From Gaiellasilicea sp051005735 (GTDB taxonomy: Bacteria; Actinomycetota; Thermoleophilia; Gaiellales; Gaiellaceae), in contig JBPCJB010000020.1 of assembly GCA_051005735.1 (NCBI GenBank), forward strand, positions 1-15,775: 15,775 nt of DNA. The letters are read 5' to 3'. The translations under genes and the position numbers were made by a program. Of this stretch, positions 13,202-15,775 are shown piece after piece. Every line of letters starts with the position of its first letter. The first letter of the stretch is position 1. Under the pieces are notes generated by a model. The model was not told the DNA's origin, ran no database searches, and worked only from the letters and a program-made list of their open reading frames with translations.

Positions 13202-13783
13202 GTGAGCCTCGGCGCCGATTTCTTCGCGCGCAGCGTCCACGTGGTCGCGCCCGAGCTGCTCGGCGTCACCCTGCTCGTGGATGGCGTCGGCGGGCCGATC
13301 GTCGAGGTCGAGGCCTACGACGGCGCCGATCCGGCGAGTCACGGCTTTCGCGGGCGGACGCCGCGAAACGCGTCGATGTTCGGGCCGCCAGGGAATGCGT
13401 ACGTCTACCGCTCGTACGGAATTCACTGGTGCCTGAACTTCGTCTGCGAGGAAGAGGAGAGCGCCGCCGCCGTGCTCGTTCGGGCGCTGGAGCCGTCCGT
13501 TGGAATCGAGCGGATGCGCGAGCGTCGCGGCCTCGAGGAGCGGCGAGTGCTCTGTGCCGGGCCGGGTCGGCTTTGCCAGGCGCTCGGGATCAGCGGCGAA
13601 CACGACGGCCTGAGACTCGACACGATCCCGTTTGAGCTCGTCGCGCGCGCCGGGCCGGTCGAGGTGCAAACCGGCCCGCGAATCGGGGTCAGCCGGGCCG
13701 CCGAGCGCCAGTGGCGCTACGCCGTCGCAGGCTCGCGCTTTCTCAGCCGACCGCTCATCGCGCAACCACCAGCTCGACCTTGA
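13202..13783 (+). CDS. 3-methyladenine DNA glycosylase (AAG/MPG family)
   Basis: A 193-residue AAG-type monofunctional glycosylase, which excises alkylated or deaminated purines to start base-excision repair. Motifs: FFARSVHVVAPELLG at the N-terminus; IVEVEAYDG with Glu37 as the water-activating residue; DPASHGFRGRTPRNASMFG; and NAYVYRSYGIHWCLNFV with the DNA-intercalating and base-pocket tyrosines. The later AGPGRLCQALGI and TGPRIGVSRAAERQWRY are also diagnostic. GTG 13202 is the only usual start that keeps the motif intact. It overlaps the stop of the mini-ORF MSVTA (13188-13205) as GTGA. No Shine-Dalgarno is obvious. The 3' end overlaps the convergent PBP gene by 29 bp. The upstream palindrome may control it. 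Confidence 0.93.
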   Translation: MSLGADFFARSVHVVAPELLGVTLLVDGVGGPIVEVEAYDGADPASHGFRGRTPRNASMFGPPGNAYVYRSYGIHWCLNFVCEEEESAAAVLVRALEPSVGIERMRERRGLEERRVLCAGPGRLCQALGISGEHDGLRLDTIPFELVARAGPVEVQTGPRIGVSRAAERQWRYAVAGSRFLSRPLIAQPPARP

Positions 13784-15775
13784 TTCCCGGCGCCGCGGCG
13801 AGGCCGGGCTTCGGCGTCTGCGTGACGACGGCGCCGGAAGTTCCTTCGACGTAGGTCACGTCCGGCTCGAGTTGCAGTCGCTGCAGCCGCGCGCGCGCGT
13901 CGTCGATCTTCCTGCCGACGAGGTTCGGGATCACGCCGTGGAGCGGCTTCGTGACGACGAGGATCACCTCGTCGAAGGGGACCGCGTAACCGCGTCTCGG
14001 CCTCTGATCGACCACGATCCCTGCTCGCTGCAGCGCCGCGGCGGGCTTGTAGACCACCTCGGCAGTCAGCGGCTGGCCATTCAGGCGGCTTTCGGCCGAC
14101 TCGAGCGTCTGGCCGATGACGTCCGGCACCTCGACCTCGTCCTCACGGCAGTTCGCCGACGCGCTCGGGCCCCGGCCGGAGAAGTAGACGACCTCCAGCC
14201 GGGTCGAGCAGATCCCGTTGTCGAGGAGGAGGCGGTCGCCGCGACGAGCGACGAGCTTCGACTCGATCGAGCGGTACGGCGGCGCCGTGAACGCCTCGGG
14301 CTCGAGGTCGACGAGCGCCGCCTCCGCAAACGCCTTCCAGATCTCGGCCGGATAGGTTCCGCCGGCCACGGCCTCGCCCTCGTACTCGGTCAGCATCGGC
14401 TGCAGCGTCTCCGGATAGCCGACCCAGACCGCGACCACGAGCTGCGGCGTATAGCCGACGAACCACGCGTCGCCGTAGTTCTCCGTCGTGCCCGTCTTGC
14501 CTGCGACCGGCCGGTCGGGAAGCTGGGCTCGGACGCCCGTTCCCTGCGAGACGACCTTCTGCAGGATCGAGTTGACCGTCTGCGCTTCCGCGGCGCCTAG
14601 GACAGCCCTACCGACCGGTGCGTTCCGCCGCTCCGTGTCGCCCTCCCTGATCGTCTCGATCACGCGTGGCCGGTTTCCGAGCACCGCCCCGTCGATCCGC
14701 CTCCCGTCGTTCGCGAACGCGGCGTAGGCGCGTGCGAGCTCGAGCGGGTTGACAGCCTCGGTGCCGAGGCCGATCGAGTAGTAGCCCCGGAGCCGGCTCT
14801 GGATTCCCATCGCCTTTGCCGTCTCCGCGACCTTGCGGGAGCCGACGAGCCGGGTGAGCTGGGCGTAGACGGCATTGTCGGAGTGGATCGTCGCCTGCTC
14901 GAGATCGGCTGAGCCGACGTAGGCGTCGTCGTAGTTCGAGACGACCCAGAAGCGGTCGCCGAGGTCGATCTCCTGAGGCTCCGAGTCGAAGCGGGTGAGC
15001 GGCGAGATTCCCTGGCGGAGCGCCGTCGCGAGCACGAACGGCTTGAAGACGGAGCCGGGCTGGCGCTCGCTCTGGACCGCGAGATTGAACTGGCTCTTGC
15101 GATAGTTGGAGCCGCCGACCATCGCCTTGACCGCACCCGTGCGGGGGTCGAGGGCGACGAGAGCGGCCGAGGGGCCGTCGGGGTTCGTCAGCGTCGTCGA
15201 GATCGCCTCGCGCGCCGCCCGTTGCAGATCGAGGTCGATCGTCGTGCGCACTTCGAGCCCGCCGCCGAACACCCGGGCGGCGCCGTACTCGTCGACCAGC
15301 TGCCGCTTGACGTAGTTGACGAAGTACTGGGCCGGCCCTTCGGTGCCGGGCAGCCTCACGTCCTCGGCACGCGGCAACGGCTGCGAGTCGGCGGCCGCGA
15401 GCTGCCGCCGCGTGATCTTGCCCTCCTCGGCCATCGCCTGGAGCACGACGAGCCGCCGCTCCCGGGCCGCCCTCGGACGCGCGACGGGGTCGAACGCGGT
15501 CGGATGGGCCGGGATCCCGGCGAGGAGGGCCGCCTCGTGCAACGTCAGCTCGCCGGCCCCGTGGTCGAAGTAGGTCAGCGAGGCCTGCTGGACGCCGTAG
15601 GCCCCGTTCCCGAAGTAGGTGGTGTTCAGATATGCCTCGAGGATCCGACGCTTCGACCAGCGCTGGGTGAGCTGCCAGGCGAGCGCCGCCTCGCGCACCT
15701 TCCGCGCGATCGTCTTCTGGTCGCGGTCGAGCGCGTTCTTGACGAACTGCTGCGTGATCGTGGAACCGCCCTCGA
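13755..15775 (-). CDS. Class A penicillin-binding protein with two PASTA domains (5' end outside window)
   Basis: Partial: the frame runs off the window edge with EGGSTITQQFVKNAL, the GT51 glycosyltransferase signature, so the cytoplasmic tail, membrane anchor and first GT51 motif are missing. About 672 residues are visible. GT51 continues with AYLNTTYFGNGAYGVQQAS. The transpeptidase domain has the SxxK motif SVFK (Ser codon near 15053), SDN (near 14880) and KTGT (near 14498), all intact. Two PASTA repeats follow (VEVPDVIGQTLESAESRL, then GVIPNLVGRKIDDARARL) to the C-terminus. The enzyme polymerises lipid II and crosslinks peptidoglycan outside the membrane; PASTA domains bind muropeptides or glycan. 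The GTG at 15698 is internal and not the start. This is the PonA1-like architecture of actinobacteria. Confidence 0.95.
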   Translation of the reverse strand, partial: EGGSTITQQFVKNALDRDQKTIARKVREAALAWQLTQRWSKRRILEAYLNTTYFGNGAYGVQQASLTYFDHGAGELTLHEAALLAGIPAHPTAFDPVARPRAARERRLVVLQAMAEEGKITRRQLAAADSQPLPRAEDVRLPGTEGPAQYFVNYVKRQLVDEYGAARVFGGGLEVRTTIDLDLQRAAREAISTTLTNPDGPSAALVALDPRTGAVKAMVGGSNYRKSQFNLAVQSERQPGSVFKPFVLATALRQGISPLTRFDSEPQEIDLGDRFWVVSNYDDAYVGSADLEQATIHSDNAVYAQLTRLVGSRKVAETAKAMGIQSRLRGYYSIGLGTEAVNPLELARAYAAFANDGRRIDGAVLGNRPRVIETIREGDTERRNAPVGRAVLGAAEAQTVNSILQKVVSQGTGVRAQLPDRPVAGKTGTTENYGDAWFVGYTPQLVVAVWVGYPETLQPMLTEYEGEAVAGGTYPAEIWKAFAEAALVDLEPEAFTAPPYRSIESKLVARRGDRLLLDNGICSTRLEVVYFSGRGPSASANCREDEVEVPDVIGQTLESAESRLNGQPLTAEVVYKPAAALQRAGIVVDQRPRRGYAVPFDEVILVVTKPLHGVIPNLVGRKIDDARARLQRLQLEPDVTYVEGTSGAVVTQTPKPGLAAAPGIKVELVVAR

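Noticed and set aside
15698..15698. GTG at 15698 as the PBP start
   Set aside because: The frame continues upstream to the window edge with the GT51 motif GGSTITQQF, so the gene is partial and this codon is internal.

Overview
The window is GC-rich chromosomal DNA with dense gene packing, NTGA-type start/stop overlaps and heavy use of GTG, TTG and apparently CTG starts. Gene content (gatCAB, an Rpf-like cell-wall hydrolase, a RemA-like protein, a class A PBP with PASTA repeats) suggests a high-GC actinobacterium, probably of the Thermoleophilia (Gaiella/Solirubrobacter relatives). That placement is inferred from gene style, not from a marker gene. I see no rRNA, tRNA, CRISPR array, transposase, integrase or phage gene.

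Layout. (1) 57-260: a cold-shock protein closed by a strong intrinsic terminator. (2) 328-3549: gatC-gatA-gatB, the tRNA-dependent amidotransferase. (3) 3546-5520: three coupled genes continuing from gatB: an anchored Thr-rich cupredoxin-like protein, a polytopic membrane protein whose likely start is CTG, and a 44-residue membrane peptide. (4) 5534-6864, minus strand: a secreted Rpf-like transglycosylase and a multi-pass membrane protein. (5) 6932-12268, plus strand: an amino-acid block with a class V aminotransferase and serA (serine synthesis), a YbaK-like editing protein, ilvE and a DegT-family aminotransferase. (6) 12269-13783: DUF427 (minus), a divergent RemA/DUF370-like gene and 3-methyladenine DNA glycosylase (plus). 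(7) 13755-15775, minus: a PBP1A-like peptidoglycan synthase with two PASTA domains, cut by the window edge at its N-terminus.

How the genes fit together. Region 2 corrects misacylated Asp-tRNA(Asn)/Glu-tRNA(Gln). Region 5 makes serine and moves branched-chain amino groups, with a possible tRNA proofreading enzyme between. Regions 4 and 7 concern the cell wall. Region 3 has no known function and looks like an envelope metal or redox module that travels with gatCAB by translational coupling.

The least explained items are: a nested 79-bp palindrome at 13104-13182 made of two inverted copies of one 17-nt sequence, with a related perfect inverted repeat at 6873-6899; two junctions where CTG is the best start; the cupredoxin/polytopic/micropeptide module; and a hairpin-rich gap between gatC and gatA. 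No intergenic stretch exceeds about 125 bases.
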